Assembly (NCBI RefSeq): GCF_002101675.1
Contig: NZ_LQOY01000050.1
Location: 1-55,617 of the forward strand
Source of the DNA: Mycobacterium gordonae
GTDB lineage: Bacteria > Actinomycetota > Actinomycetes > Mycobacteriales > Mycobacteriaceae
Length of the DNA: 55,617 nt
Reading direction: 5' to 3'
Positions within the stretch are counted from its first letter, which is position 1; every line of letters begins with the position of its first letter. The notes below the pieces were generated by a model. It saw only the letters and a program-made list of their open reading frames with translations. It made no database searches and had not been told where the DNA came from. Of this stretch, positions 38,810-47,219 are shown in pieces. Made by a program: the position numbers and the translations under genes.

Positions 38810-38856
38810 GCCGCTCTCCAATCTGCTGCCAAGCGCCGGATGATTCCTGTCTACCA

Positions 38857-38871
38857 TACCCCCCTAGGGTA
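38857..38871 (-). promoter_or_regulatory. RicR-type copper operator before copZ copy 2
   Basis: The gene strand reads TACCCTAGGGGGGTA, fitting TACCCTNNNGGGGTA. It is outside the 2.54-kb repeat, yet at nearly the same distance from copZ as in copy 1. The surrounding bases differ, so the match suggests selection for the site rather than copying alone. Confidence 0.78.
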
Positions 38872-39014
38872 ATCAAGGCGGCGGATGAAGAGGTGCACCC
38901 CGATTTCCTCCCCGCAATCGCGGTGTCGTGGGTGCGGCATGCGGTAGAACTAGCCTGTACCCGGTTTACCCGCCCACATGCCCCACCATCGATGCGGCGA
39001 CGAAGGGACAGCAG

Positions 39015-39425
39015 ATGGCAAAAGACCAAGCCGACACCGTGACCGCGGCCACGACACCATTCGCGCCAGGGACGATCGACCGCTCACTGCACCTGATCAT
39101 CAACGCAATCGAGTCCAATCCGCACACGCCCGGCGCAGACGTCGATGTGACGCTGCACCTGCCAGGGGGAACTGTGACCGGTATCATCGAGCCCTGCTGG
39201 CATTTCGACCAGAAGGTCCTTGGCTACCTTCAAACGGTCGGTGGGGACCACAGCCGACAGACCTCCACCGATGGCAACTGTCCGAACTGCCCCAACGGGG
39301 GCGACCTCCACGAGTACATGCACCTGTCGCGAGTTACCTACCGCCGCAGTGGCGAGGAAGTCTATTCACACGATCAGCTCCGCGTGCGGATGTCTGACAT
39401 CTCGTCCTGGGCCTTCGGTCGTTAG
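39015..39425 (+). CDS. Hypothetical protein with a CPNCP motif
   Basis: 136 residues from ATG 39015, with GAAGGGA upstream. The centre reads VDVTLHLPGGTVTGIIEP, alternating like beta strands; the shape is loosely like GvpU-type gas-vesicle accessory proteins, but this is not enough to name it. Near residue 97 is GNCPNCPNGG followed by HEYMHL, a possible metal site. It starts about 145 bp from the copper operator at 38857, in the opposite direction to copZ, and might share it. I do not recognise the family. Confidence 0.65.
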   Translation: MAKDQADTVTAATTPFAPGTIDRSLHLIINAIESNPHTPGADVDVTLHLPGGTVTGIIEPCWHFDQKVLGYLQTVGGDHSRQTSTDGNCPNCPNGGDLHEYMHLSRVTYRRSGEEVYSHDQLRVRMSDISSWAFGR

Positions 39426-39498
39426 GCCTTTAAGGACCCGACGTCGCACAGGCCCGACGAATGGCCACGACTCAGATCGTGCGCGTTTCGACATCGCC

Positions 39499-40224
39499 TC
39501 ACCGCGATGGACGGTAGGTCTCCAACTGTCGGCGGCGCCATCGCTTGACGAGCTCGCCGATCTCGTCCGGATCGTCGGCGATCACGAGCAGGTCGACGTC
39601 TGCTCCCGATACCAGTCCCGTCTCGAGCAGCCGATCACGAATCCACCGCTCCAACCCGGTCCAGTGGTCCGAACCCGCAAGCACGACGGGGAAGTTGCGT
39701 ATCTTCTGAGTCTGTATGAGCGTCAGGGCCTCGAAAAGTTCGTCGAGCGTTCCAAAGCCGCCCGGAAGGACCACGAACGCCGAGGCGTAGCGGACGAACA
39801 TCAGCTTGCGCACGAAGAAGTAATTGAACTGAAGGGAGAGGTCGATGAACGGATTGGGCTGCTGCTCATAGGGCAACTCGATGACCAGGCCTATCGACCG
39901 CACGCCGGCGTCGCGGGCGCCCCGATTCGCGGCCTCCATGATCCCCGGCCCACCGCCGGTGATGATGTCGAATCCCAAACCGCCCAGGCGCGCGGCCATC
40001 TTTCGCGCCATCTTGTAGTGCGGGTGATCCGGCGGCGTCCGCGCGGAACCAAAGAATGACACGGCATGGGTGACGTCCGCCAGGGCCGCAAAACCATGCG
40101 CCACCTCGTCGCGGATCCTGGCAACGCGGCCGGGATCGCTGCCCGACAGCGGCGGAAAGCCCGGCCCTAAGCAGGACAGCAGATCCTCATCGCACGTCGC
40201 GGGGCAGTCTCTTGATTCGTGCAT
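39499..40224 (-). CDS. LOG-family (TIGR00730) nucleotide phosphoribohydrolase
   Basis: 241 residues from ATG 40224. It contains VSFFGSARTPPDHPHY, the nucleotide loop TGGGPGIMEAANRGA and the signature VVLPGGFGTLDELFEALTLIQT, all conserved in the LOG family. Members release free bases from nucleoside monophosphates (cytokinin activation) or serve as decarboxylase-like Rossmann proteins. In mycobacteria such a protein (Rv1205) makes cytokinins. The acidic GTLDE motif needed for catalysis is present. It is convergent with the hypothetical gene at 39015 and divergent from the nuo-like operon. Confidence 0.88.
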   Translation of the reverse strand: MHESRDCPATCDEDLLSCLGPGFPPLSGSDPGRVARIRDEVAHGFAALADVTHAVSFFGSARTPPDHPHYKMARKMAARLGGLGFDIITGGGPGIMEAANRGARDAGVRSIGLVIELPYEQQPNPFIDLSLQFNYFFVRKLMFVRYASAFVVLPGGFGTLDELFEALTLIQTQKIRNFPVVLAGSDHWTGLERWIRDRLLETGLVSGADVDLLVIADDPDEIGELVKRWRRRQLETYRPSR

Positions 40225-40505
40225 TTGAGTCGATCGTGCCACGGCCGCGGCGCCGATGAAACTGAAGCGGCACAAGCAGCTTCGTCTTGTCGGCCTCGGG
40301 CAACGAACGTGTTCGCGCCCGTACCCTTCGTCGGTTGAAGATTCCCCCCGGCTAGGGCTGGTACCTTATGTCGACGGCCATTGACCGGCGGCCGGGGACG
40401 CATATCGCGGACCAAGGCCGCCAACGGACAAGGGATCGACGGCAAGGGTTTGAGAAGCGGCCGCAAGGGTACCGATTCGGCGACCACAACAGACTAGGAG
40501 CCGCG

Positions 40506-40850
40506 ATGTATGCGGGTGTGGCGTGGACCCTATCGGTTACCGTGGCTGGGCTTGTCAGTGTCTACGGATTGCATCGCGTCAGTGCGATCAGCCCGAACAT
40601 GCTGACAACACTGCCTTTTCAGTCAGGGTGGCCACCTGAAGAGCATGCGTTGTCGCGATATCACGTTCGCTGGTATCTGGCGACCTTGGTGTTCCTCGCC
40701 TTCGACGTCGAGATGTTGTTCATGTATCCCTGGGCACTGGTCGTCATCAAAATGGGCGCGACCGCCATCACTGAAATGTTTGCGTTTCTGGCAGCGCTGC
40801 TGGTGGCGGTGGCCTGGGCGTGGCGCGAGGGCGCCCTGCGATGGGTCTGA
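40506..40850 (+). CDS. nuoA: NuoA-like subunit of a complex I-type membrane arm
   Basis: 114 residues from ATG 40506, with GGAG upstream (an upstream in-frame ATG at 40368 would add an Arg-rich stretch unlike NuoA). It has three membrane helices and the family signature HALSRYHVRWYLATLVFLAF followed by DVEMLFMYPWALVV, including the conserved acidic residue. NuoA links the membrane arm with the quinone module in complex I. It is the first gene of an eight-gene operon, with its end overlapping the next gene by 10 bp. A poor palindrome (ccccccggctaggg, near 40344) is the only operator-like sequence in front. Confidence 0.88.
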   Translation: MYAGVAWTLSVTVAGLVSVYGLHRVSAISPNMLTTLPFQSGWPPEEHALSRYHVRWYLATLVFLAFDVEMLFMYPWALVVIKMGATAITEMFAFLAALLVAVAWAWREGALRWV

Positions 40851-42091
40851 CACGCCGGCTGGCGCGATGCGCAGCACGCCGGGCGCACGTGCTCCTTGTA
40901 GAGGCCCCTGGGTTCTGGGTGGTGCGCGCACAGACCGAACACCGACTTCGAGTCCGCGGTTGGTGCGTGGCTGAATCCCCCGCGGACGCTGACGTGTTGG
41001 CGATCTGCGGTACACCGGGACCGGAACTGAATGAGGCGATCGACCGGGTCTGGGATCAGATGCCAGGTCCTCGGGTTCGCGTCGAGTTGCCCGATTCCAG
41101 CGCGGTCGAATCGGCACTGCACCGTGCGGCCATGCAGTTGGCCGAGGTCGAAGTGCACCGCCGGGACGCGCGCGAGCGGGCGCAATCTCCGGAGCTGAAC
41201 GGCAATGACCACGGCGAACACGAGCACCAGGAGCACCACGCCACCAACCACGGCGAGCACGAGCACCACCAGCACGGCAACCACGGCGAGCACGAGCACC
41301 ACCAGCACGGCAACCACGTCGAGCACGAGCACACCGAGCACAACGCCCGCAGTCGCGGCAAGCCCGAGCACACGGACCACAGCGCACACCAGCACATGCA
41401 CCACGGTGGGATGGACATGGCGCCGGCTGGGATTGCGCTGGCCGAAGGTGGCGACGACCGTGACGGATTGGAAATGGATGTGCTGCACCTTCGCCTTGGG
41501 CCGGTCCTGCGCTACTGGCCCGCGGGGCTGGTGGTGCGGTGCTCGTTGCAGGGGGACGTGCTCACCCAAGCCGAGACGTGGATCGCCGACAGAGAAGTCG
41601 GCGACCACGTTCCGCCGCCCGGACCGAGGGCCCACCTCGCGGCGCGACATTGTGATCATGTCGTTGATCTGCTGGCACTGGCCGCCTGGCCGGGTGCGGC
41701 CGCAATCGCCCGTCGCGCGCGGGACGAGCTGCTCGGCGAGGCCGACGCCGGGCACGCCGCTTCCCTGCTGGACACCCTGCACAGTAAACTTCGCCGCTCG
41801 CCAACGCTGCGCTGGTCGTTGCGCGACGTCGCATCGCTGACCCCCGAGGACTGCAAGACCCTCGAGCTGCCCACGGCCCTGGCCGGTGACTGCTACGACC
41901 GCCTCCTCGCCCAGGTCGACATGGCGCGGCACGCGCTCACGACGGGACCAAGCGGTGTCGCCGCAGCTGCAACCGGCGTCTTCGACGCAGTGCCTGGGCT
42001 GGTGAGCGGACTGGACGTCGGGGCCGCCCGGCTGGTGATCGCCAGCCTGGGCATCGACACCACACCGCATCCGGGCGGTCGCTATGGCTGA
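40841..42091 (+). CDS. His-rich fusion with NuoB-like and NuoD-like ends
   Basis: 416 residues from ATG 40841. Residues 1-105 follow NuoB in shape (SPADADVLAICGTPGPELNE, then DRVWDQMPGPRVRVEL), but the cysteines that hold cluster N2 are absent. Residues 123-188 contain 25 histidines in units such as NHGEHEHHQHG, ending HQHMHHGGMDM. Residues 208-416 follow a NuoD-type N-terminus (LHLRLGPVLRYWPAGLVVRC and GDVLTQAETWI) and then a helical domain (HLAARHCDHVVDLLALAAWP). It overlaps nuoA and nuoH, so it is translated with them. I infer a non-redox docking or metal-binding subunit that replaces the quinone module. The alignment is by eye. Confidence 0.75.
   Translation: MGLTRRLARCAARRAHVLLVEAPGFWVVRAQTEHRLRVRGWCVAESPADADVLAICGTPGPELNEAIDRVWDQMPGPRVRVELPDSSAVESALHRAAMQLAEVEVHRRDARERAQSPELNGNDHGEHEHQEHHATNHGEHEHHQHGNHGEHEHHQHGNHVEHEHTEHNARSRGKPEHTDHSAHQHMHHGGMDMAPAGIALAEGGDDRDGLEMDVLHLRLGPVLRYWPAGLVVRCSLQGDVLTQAETWIADREVGDHVPPPGPRAHLAARHCDHVVDLLALAAWPGAAAIARRARDELLGEADAGHAASLLDTLHSKLRRSPTLRWSLRDVASLTPEDCKTLELPTALAGDCYDRLLAQVDMARHALTTGPSGVAAAATGVFDAVPGLVSGLDVGAARLVIASLGIDTTPHPGGRYG
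41246..41311 (+). repeat. Two perfect 33-bp tandem units in the His-rich segment
   Basis: Each unit encodes NHGEHEHHQHG, and a third partial unit (NHVEHEHTEH) follows with one base change at its start. The 33-base period keeps the frame, so slippage would lengthen or shorten the histidine tract by 11 residues at a time. Confidence 0.85.
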
Positions 42092-43004
42092 GGTCTCGGT
42101 CACGGTGGTTTCGGGCGCCTGGGCGCTGGCCGGTGTCGCCTTGCTGCTGTGCCTCGGCTTCTACGCGGCGACCCTCGACGTCGTGCTCACGGCTGACGGC
42201 GGCAAACCGGGCACTGCGCTCTACGAAGTCGCACGGCTGATGCGGCAGCGCCGCCGCACCACCGTGGCCGCCGATACGTTGCTGTGGCGCGCCGGCGGAG
42301 CGGGCCTGATTCTCGCCGCGTCGCTCATGGTGACTGTGGTGCCGCTCGGGCGCTGGACGCTGGCCGATCTCGACGTCGGGGTCATGTGGTTCAACGCCAT
42401 GGATGTCATGGTGTGGGCACTGGTGTGGCTTGCCGGGTGGGGTGCAAATTCCGCCCATCCCCTCGTCGGCGCGTATCGATTCCTGGCTCACGGGCTCGGC
42501 TACGAGATGCCGCTGATGTTCGCGCTGGTCGCCCCGCCCGTCGCCGCGCAGAGTCTCCGGGTCGCCGATGTGGCCGCCGCTCAACAAGGGCTGTGGTTCG
42601 CGGTATGGATGCCGATCGCGTTCGTCGTGTATTGCCTTGGGGTGGTGGCCTTTTCGGTGTGGGGACCCTTTTCCGCGGCACTGGGAGCTGATATTGCCGG
42701 CGGTGTCAGCGCGGAACTGTCCGGCGTGGATCGACTCGTATTCCAGGCCGGCCGCTACAGCCTCCTGGCGGCCGGTGCGGCGTTCGCGGTGCCGATGTTC
42801 CTCGGCGGCGGCGCCGGTCCGCTCCTACCGGCCTGGTCGTGGGTGCTGCTCAAGACCATCGCCGTGCTGTCGGTGTTCGTTTGGCTGCGCAGCCGGCTTC
42901 CGGTGCTGCGGCCCGAAAAGTTCTTAGAGATCGGGTGGATGGTGCTCTTGCCGCTCACGCTTGTCCAAGACCTCGTCGTGGCCATCATCGCAGTGAGATC
43001 GTAG
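42084..43004 (+). CDS. nuoH: NuoH-like subunit
   Basis: 306 residues, about eight membrane helices, start ATG 42084 overlapping the previous stop. It contains the family order ALYEVARLMRQR, GWGANSAHPLVGAYRFLAHG and LGYEMPLMFALVAPP. The usual acidic loop of complex I NuoH next to the quinone tunnel (PxDxxExEsELVxG-type) is changed here to LGADIAGGVSAELSGVDRLV. NuoH joins the quinone site to the proton-pumping subunits. With no NuoD/NuoB redox partner present, its role as the coupling unit is uncertain. It is within an eight-gene operon, 16 bp before nuoJ. Confidence 0.88.
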   Translation: MAEVSVTVVSGAWALAGVALLLCLGFYAATLDVVLTADGGKPGTALYEVARLMRQRRRTTVAADTLLWRAGGAGLILAASLMVTVVPLGRWTLADLDVGVMWFNAMDVMVWALVWLAGWGANSAHPLVGAYRFLAHGLGYEMPLMFALVAPPVAAQSLRVADVAAAQQGLWFAVWMPIAFVVYCLGVVAFSVWGPFSAALGADIAGGVSAELSGVDRLVFQAGRYSLLAAGAAFAVPMFLGGGAGPLLPAWSWVLLKTIAVLSVFVWLRSRLPVLRPEKFLEIGWMVLLPLTLVQDLVVAIIAVRS

Positions 43005-43020
43005 TGAGGAAGTGACTCTC

Positions 43021-43584
43021 ATGACTGTCCACATCGTGTTCGGCGTCCTAGCAGTGACCGCCGTGCTGGCCGGAACCGCGGTCTTCGTCGTCGACTCCAT
43101 GGCCCGCGCCACCTACGCTCTGGCCATTTCGTTCATCGCGGTCGGCATAGTGGTTGTGCTATTGCAGCAGAACTACATCGGCATCGTCATCATCTTGATG
43201 ATGGTGATGGAGATGGCGGTCATGGCGGTCTACATGGTCATGTTCATGGGCATGAACCCGGCGCTGATGCCCATGAGCATGGTGCACGACAACCGACGCG
43301 CCGTAGCCGCCGCAATCGGAACGTTCCTGATTCTGGCGTCGGGGATCCTGCTGACCGACTGGCCGGCGCGGCGCGGCGCACCGCCGAAGGATCTGACCTT
43401 CGCCCTCGGCCAGGAGTTGATGGGCCCCAGCATGCTGGCCATGACGGTGATCAGCCCGGTGATGGTCGCGACCATCGTCGCCGGCATCGTCCTGGCCGCC
43501 CGCCGCGGCCGCTATGACCGGTTCGGCGACAATCTCAAACGCAAACCCGCGAGCGATCCACAACCCGGCGGATTGGGCCGATGA
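43021..43584 (+). CDS. nuoJ: NuoJ-like subunit with a very Met-rich helix
   Basis: 187 residues from ATG 43021, with GAGGAAG upstream (the in-frame GTG at 43012 is too near the ribosome site). It has five membrane helices and the NuoJ opening FVVDSMARATYALAISFIAV. The third-helix region, where NuoJ usually reads LGALQILVYAGAVMVLFLF, instead contains 12 methionines in 29 residues (including MMVMEMAVMAVYM and MNPALMPMSM). Such clustering can provide soft ligands for Cu(I) but may also be a feature of this subfamily. Its final bases overlap nuoK by ATGA. Confidence 0.88.
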   Translation: MTVHIVFGVLAVTAVLAGTAVFVVDSMARATYALAISFIAVGIVVVLLQQNYIGIVIILMMVMEMAVMAVYMVMFMGMNPALMPMSMVHDNRRAVAAAIGTFLILASGILLTDWPARRGAPPKDLTFALGQELMGPSMLAMTVISPVMVATIVAGIVLAARRGRYDRFGDNLKRKPASDPQPGGLGR

Positions 43585-43883
43585 CGCTGCAAACCGTGCT
43601 ACTGGTCGCCGCGGCGCTATTCAGCGTCGGCCTCTACGGAGCACTCTCACAGCAAGTCGTGGTCATGGTGATGATGGGCCTCGAGCTGATGATGAACGCC
43701 GTCATCCTGGCGGCCGGCGGATTCTGGTGGTTCTGTTCACCCGCACCGGCCGGACAGGTGATGGCGCTGGTGATCATCGCCGCCATGACGGTAGAGATGG
43801 CGATGGGTTTCGCGGCGGCCACGCTGCTGCACCGGGAGCGCCGCACAGACATGACCGACTCGGCTGCCGACTTGGCCGGGTGA
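43581..43883 (+). CDS. nuoK: NuoK-like subunit
   Basis: 100 residues from ATG 43581 (ATGA overlap with nuoJ). Three membrane helices. Both glutamates needed for proton transfer in NuoK/MrpC appear in place: MMGLELMMNAVIL and VEMAMGFAAATLL. Met is frequent here too (VVVMVMMGLELMM). Conservation of these glutamates supports a working ion channel rather than a decayed copy. Its stop overlaps the nuoL start. Confidence 0.9.
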   Translation: MTLQTVLLVAAALFSVGLYGALSQQVVVMVMMGLELMMNAVILAAGGFWWFCSPAPAGQVMALVIIAAMTVEMAMGFAAATLLHRERRTDMTDSAADLAG

Positions 43884-45721
43884 ACGGGGTGACTTCGACG
43901 ACGCAGCCAGCCTTATGGCTGTTGATCTGTCTTCCGGCAGGCTGCGGCGCGGCACTGCTTCTCACGCGCCGCGGGGATCGGTTCGCGCCTGGAATATCGA
44001 TCGCGGTGTCGGCGGTTGTGTTGGCGTTGTCGATCGTGGTCGCGATCACTCACCCCGCGGTCAGCGTCGCGTTCGTCGCGGGCGGGCAGTTCGGGTTGTC
44101 CGTCGATAGCCTGTCGGCAGTGGTGATCCCCGCGGTCGCGATGGTCACCTTCTTCGTCTTGATGTTCGCCGTGGCGGACATCCGCGACGCGGCGGGCCGA
44201 TTCCACGGGTTGATGCTGTTGTTCGCCTCCGCCGCCCTGCTGACCGCAACAGCCGCCACCCTGCCCGCGCTGCTGCTGGCCTGGGAGGTGATGGGGGCAG
44301 CGTCGTATGCGCTGATCGGCTTCTGGTGGCGCGACGACTTTCGAATGTCGGCCGGCCTCACCGCATTCGTGACCACCCGCAGCGCCGATCTCGGGCTGTA
44401 TGTCGGCGCCGGCGCGGCGCTTGCCGGCGGCGCGGGATTTGCGCTGGCCGACCTGCCCCAGGCAACCGTGACGTGGCGCAACGTCATTGCGGTCGGCTTG
44501 TTCATCGCCGCCTTGGGCAAGGCGGCGCAGCTGCCGTTTTCGTTCTGGCTTTCCCGGGCAATGGAGGGCCCCAGCCCCGTCAGCGCGTTACTGCATTCCG
44601 CAGCGATGGTGGCCATGGGCGCATACCTGCTGTTGCGTATCCAGCCGCTACTGGCAGCGACGGGATGGGCGGCCGAATGGGCGGCCTGGACGGGGGCCGT
44701 GACCGCGGTGTTGCTCGGTGCTGTCGCGGTGGCTCAACGCGACCTCAAACAGCTGCTCGCCGCCTCCACCGCGGCGCAGCTCGGATTCGTGGTGATGGCA
44801 GCTGGGGTCGGGGCGATCAGCGGCGGCGCCGCGCAGCTGGTCGCGCACGCCTTCACCAAGGGCGGGCTCTTCCTTGCCGCCGGCGCATGGCTGTCACTGT
44901 TGGACACCAAGCAGCTCGACACGCTGCGCGGTGTGGCCCGGCGATGGCCGCTGCTCGGCTGGTCCGCCACCATCAGTGCGGCCGCTTTGGCGGGTATCGC
45001 GCCGCTATCGTTATGGGCGACCAAGGACGCGGTGCTAGCGGTTGCGCTCGACCATTCGATCGCTCTTTATCTCGTGGGATTGGTGGCCGCCGCGCTGTCG
45101 GCGGCCTACGCGGGGAAAATCCTCATCACGCTGTGGGGTGCCCCAGCGCCGATCGGAGATTCGCCGAATCCTCAAGGGCTCAACGTCTTTGGACAGTTGC
45201 CCATCCTGGTGTTCGCCGTGGGTGCCGCCGTGGCAGGGGTGTTGGCATTGCCGCCGATCGCGCCGACGCTCAGCGGTGTCCTTGACCACCGCTCGACCGT
45301 CCACCCCGCCACGGCCGAACTGGCCACGTCGGCGCTATTGGCGCTGCTGGTCGTGGCCGCGGTAGCGCGGTGGGGGGTGCCCGAGCCGCGATGGGCCGCC
45401 AACTGGCTCGGTCTGCAGCGGGCCGCCACCACGGTGGTCGCCCGTCCCACCCTGCGCCTGGCTCACGCGCTGGCCCGGTTCGACGACGGCGTTCTCGACC
45501 GCGCCGTGGACTGGGTCGCTGCCGGGTCGCTGCGAGCGAGCCGGTGGGCCGCGCGCATCGATGACCGTCGTGTTGATGCCGCGGTGGAATCGGTGGCAAC
45601 CCGCACGCGTCAGCTCGGGGCGCTGGCGCGCAAGCCGCAGACCGGCCAACTGCACCAGTACTACCTCACTGCCGTGGTGGTCATCGTGGCAGCCGTCCTG
45701 CTTCTGATCGCGGTGAGGTGA
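43880..45721 (+). CDS. nuoL: NuoL-like antiporter subunit
   Basis: 613 residues from GTG 43880 (GTGA overlap with nuoK; GTG 43889 is an alternative). It shows the proton-conducting family landmarks LLAWEVMGAASYALIGFWWR, ALGKAAQLPFSFWLSRAMEG, GPSPVSALLHSAAMV and HAFTKGGLFLAAGAW, giving the key Glu, Lys and His residues of the half channels. The C-terminal part holds a long amphipathic stretch that would be the lateral helix, shorter than in canonical NuoL. It belongs to the Mrp-type antiporter superfamily and probably pumps protons or sodium. Confidence 0.9.
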   Translation: MNGVTSTTQPALWLLICLPAGCGAALLLTRRGDRFAPGISIAVSAVVLALSIVVAITHPAVSVAFVAGGQFGLSVDSLSAVVIPAVAMVTFFVLMFAVADIRDAAGRFHGLMLLFASAALLTATAATLPALLLAWEVMGAASYALIGFWWRDDFRMSAGLTAFVTTRSADLGLYVGAGAALAGGAGFALADLPQATVTWRNVIAVGLFIAALGKAAQLPFSFWLSRAMEGPSPVSALLHSAAMVAMGAYLLLRIQPLLAATGWAAEWAAWTGAVTAVLLGAVAVAQRDLKQLLAASTAAQLGFVVMAAGVGAISGGAAQLVAHAFTKGGLFLAAGAWLSLLDTKQLDTLRGVARRWPLLGWSATISAAALAGIAPLSLWATKDAVLAVALDHSIALYLVGLVAAALSAAYAGKILITLWGAPAPIGDSPNPQGLNVFGQLPILVFAVGAAVAGVLALPPIAPTLSGVLDHRSTVHPATAELATSALLALLVVAAVARWGVPEPRWAANWLGLQRAATTVVARPTLRLAHALARFDDGVLDRAVDWVAAGSLRASRWAARIDDRRVDAAVESVATRTRQLGALARKPQTGQLHQYYLTAVVVIVAAVLLLIAVR

Positions 45722-45725
45722 CCAG

Positions 45726-47216
45726 GTGCTCAGTTTGATCGTTTTCCTGCCATTGGCCGCCGCGGCGGGTGTGCTTGCGCTACCGAAGTCGGGCAAAGCC
45801 GCAGCCCGCTGGGTGTGGGTCGCCGTCACCGCTGCGGATCTGTCGCTGACGGTGCTGGTGTGGGCACGCTATGCGACACCGGACCCCAACCGGCTGGCTT
45901 TCGAGGAGCGGGCCCGCTGGATCCCCGGGGTCAACAGCAGCTACCACATCGGGGTCGACGGTGTGTCGCTGCCGCTGGTGTTCATGTCGGCGGTGATCTT
46001 CTTGGCCTGCGCGCTCTATGGGCTGCGGGGTCGCGACCGGCCCAGGTCACAGGTGGCGTTGTTCCTGTTTCTGCAGACCGCGAGCTTAGGTCTGTTCGTC
46101 GCCGCGGACTTGATCTTGTTCTTCGTGTTCTTCGACCTGTCGATCGTGGCGATGTACTTCGTGATCGCCGGATGGGGCCACGATAACGCCGCCCGCTCGG
46201 CGCTGAAGTTCTTCCTCTATACCTTCCTGGGTTCACTGGCGCTGCTGGTGGGCTTCATCGGCTTGTACATCGCCGCCAACCCGCACACCTTCGACATGCT
46301 CGAGCTGATCGCCGCCAACCCGCTGGCAGATCGCCCCCTGGCCGGCGGGCTGGTCCTCGCGGCGATCCTGCTCGGTCTGGCGGTCAAGACACCCACGGTG
46401 CCCTTCCACACGTGGCTTCCCCCCGCTCATACCGACGCTCCGGCCACCGGCTCGGCCGTGCTGGCGGGGGTACTGCTGAAGATGGGCACCTACGGGTTCG
46501 TGCGAATCGCGATGCCGATGCTGCCACACGCCTGGCGCGCGTGGGCCTGGGCGATCATCGCCGTCGGCGTCGTCTCGGTGCTTTACGGAGCCCTGGTTGC
46601 ATTGGCGCAGCAGGACTTCAAGCGCATGGTCGCCTACACCTCGGTAAACCACATGGGCTACATCGTGCTGGCGCTCGGCGCTGCCGGCCTGCTCTCGCCC
46701 AGCAGCGACCAGGCGCGTGCGGTGGCGGTCAGCGGAGCGGTCACACAAATGGTCAGCCACGGGCTGATCACCGGGGCGCTGTTCTTGCTCGCCGGGGTGT
46801 TCTACGACCGCGCCGGCAGTTACGACATGGATTCCTACGGTGGCCTGGCTGGACCCGCCCCGAAGCTGGCTGCGCTGTTCACACTCGGCGCGTTCGCCTC
46901 CTTAGGGTTGCCGGGATTCTCCGGCTTTATCGCCGAGTTTCAAATCTTCACCGGCGCCATCGCCGCCGCACCACTGACCGCGCTCGCGCTGCCGGGCATC
47001 CTGATCACCGCAGCCTTATTTCTGCGTGCCCTGCAGCGGATCTTCACCGGCCAGACCCGTGGCCACTCGCACAACTTCCTCGATCTGCACCCTTCCGAAA
47101 CCGGCTCGGCAGGAATGCTTCTCACGCTCTCGATCTTGATCGGCGTTGTGCCGCGCCCACTGCTGGATGTGATCGAGCCGGCGTCACGCACGCTGATCGG
47201 GCTGGTGGGGAGATAG
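45726..47216 (+). CDS. nuoM: NuoM-like antiporter subunit
   Basis: 496 residues from GTG 45726, five bp after nuoL, with GAGG upstream. About 14 membrane helices. Key family motifs are ILFFVFFDLSIVAMYFVIAG, VKTPTVPFHTWLPPAHTDAP, the lysine-containing ALAQQDFKRMVAYTSVNHMG and GVFYDRAGSYDMDSYGGL. The first acidic site usually reads FxxWExxLIPMYxLI; here it is FFDLSIVAMYF with aspartate in place of glutamate. The subunit should have a complete ion path. It keeps the operon order L-M-N of complex I. Confidence 0.92.
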   Translation: MLSLIVFLPLAAAAGVLALPKSGKAAARWVWVAVTAADLSLTVLVWARYATPDPNRLAFEERARWIPGVNSSYHIGVDGVSLPLVFMSAVIFLACALYGLRGRDRPRSQVALFLFLQTASLGLFVAADLILFFVFFDLSIVAMYFVIAGWGHDNAARSALKFFLYTFLGSLALLVGFIGLYIAANPHTFDMLELIAANPLADRPLAGGLVLAAILLGLAVKTPTVPFHTWLPPAHTDAPATGSAVLAGVLLKMGTYGFVRIAMPMLPHAWRAWAWAIIAVGVVSVLYGALVALAQQDFKRMVAYTSVNHMGYIVLALGAAGLLSPSSDQARAVAVSGAVTQMVSHGLITGALFLLAGVFYDRAGSYDMDSYGGLAGPAPKLAALFTLGAFASLGLPGFSGFIAEFQIFTGAIAAAPLTALALPGILITAALFLRALQRIFTGQTRGHSHNFLDLHPSETGSAGMLLTLSILIGVVPRPLLDVIEPASRTLIGLVGR

Positions 47217-47219
47217 CTT

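Larger units (their letters stand above)
36292..38829. repeat. 2.54-kb direct repeat, copy 2 (ATPase plus copZ cassette)
   Basis: Partner of 18216-20754, in the same direction and about 18.1 kb away. Differences I can see include g/a near 36831 (SAEA versus SVEA in the protein), one missing A near 37052, substitutions near 37816, 37917 and 38049, and two near 38607. Recombination between the copies would remove or duplicate about 18 kb carrying lpqS2, lpqS3, cysK2 and mmcO. Confidence 0.93.

Noticed and set aside
40341..40364. ccccccggctagggctggtac before the nuo-like operon as a copper operator
   Set aside because: The core has different spacing and lacks TACC and GGTA at the matching ends. 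Control of the nuo-like operon by RicR is therefore not supported by sequence.
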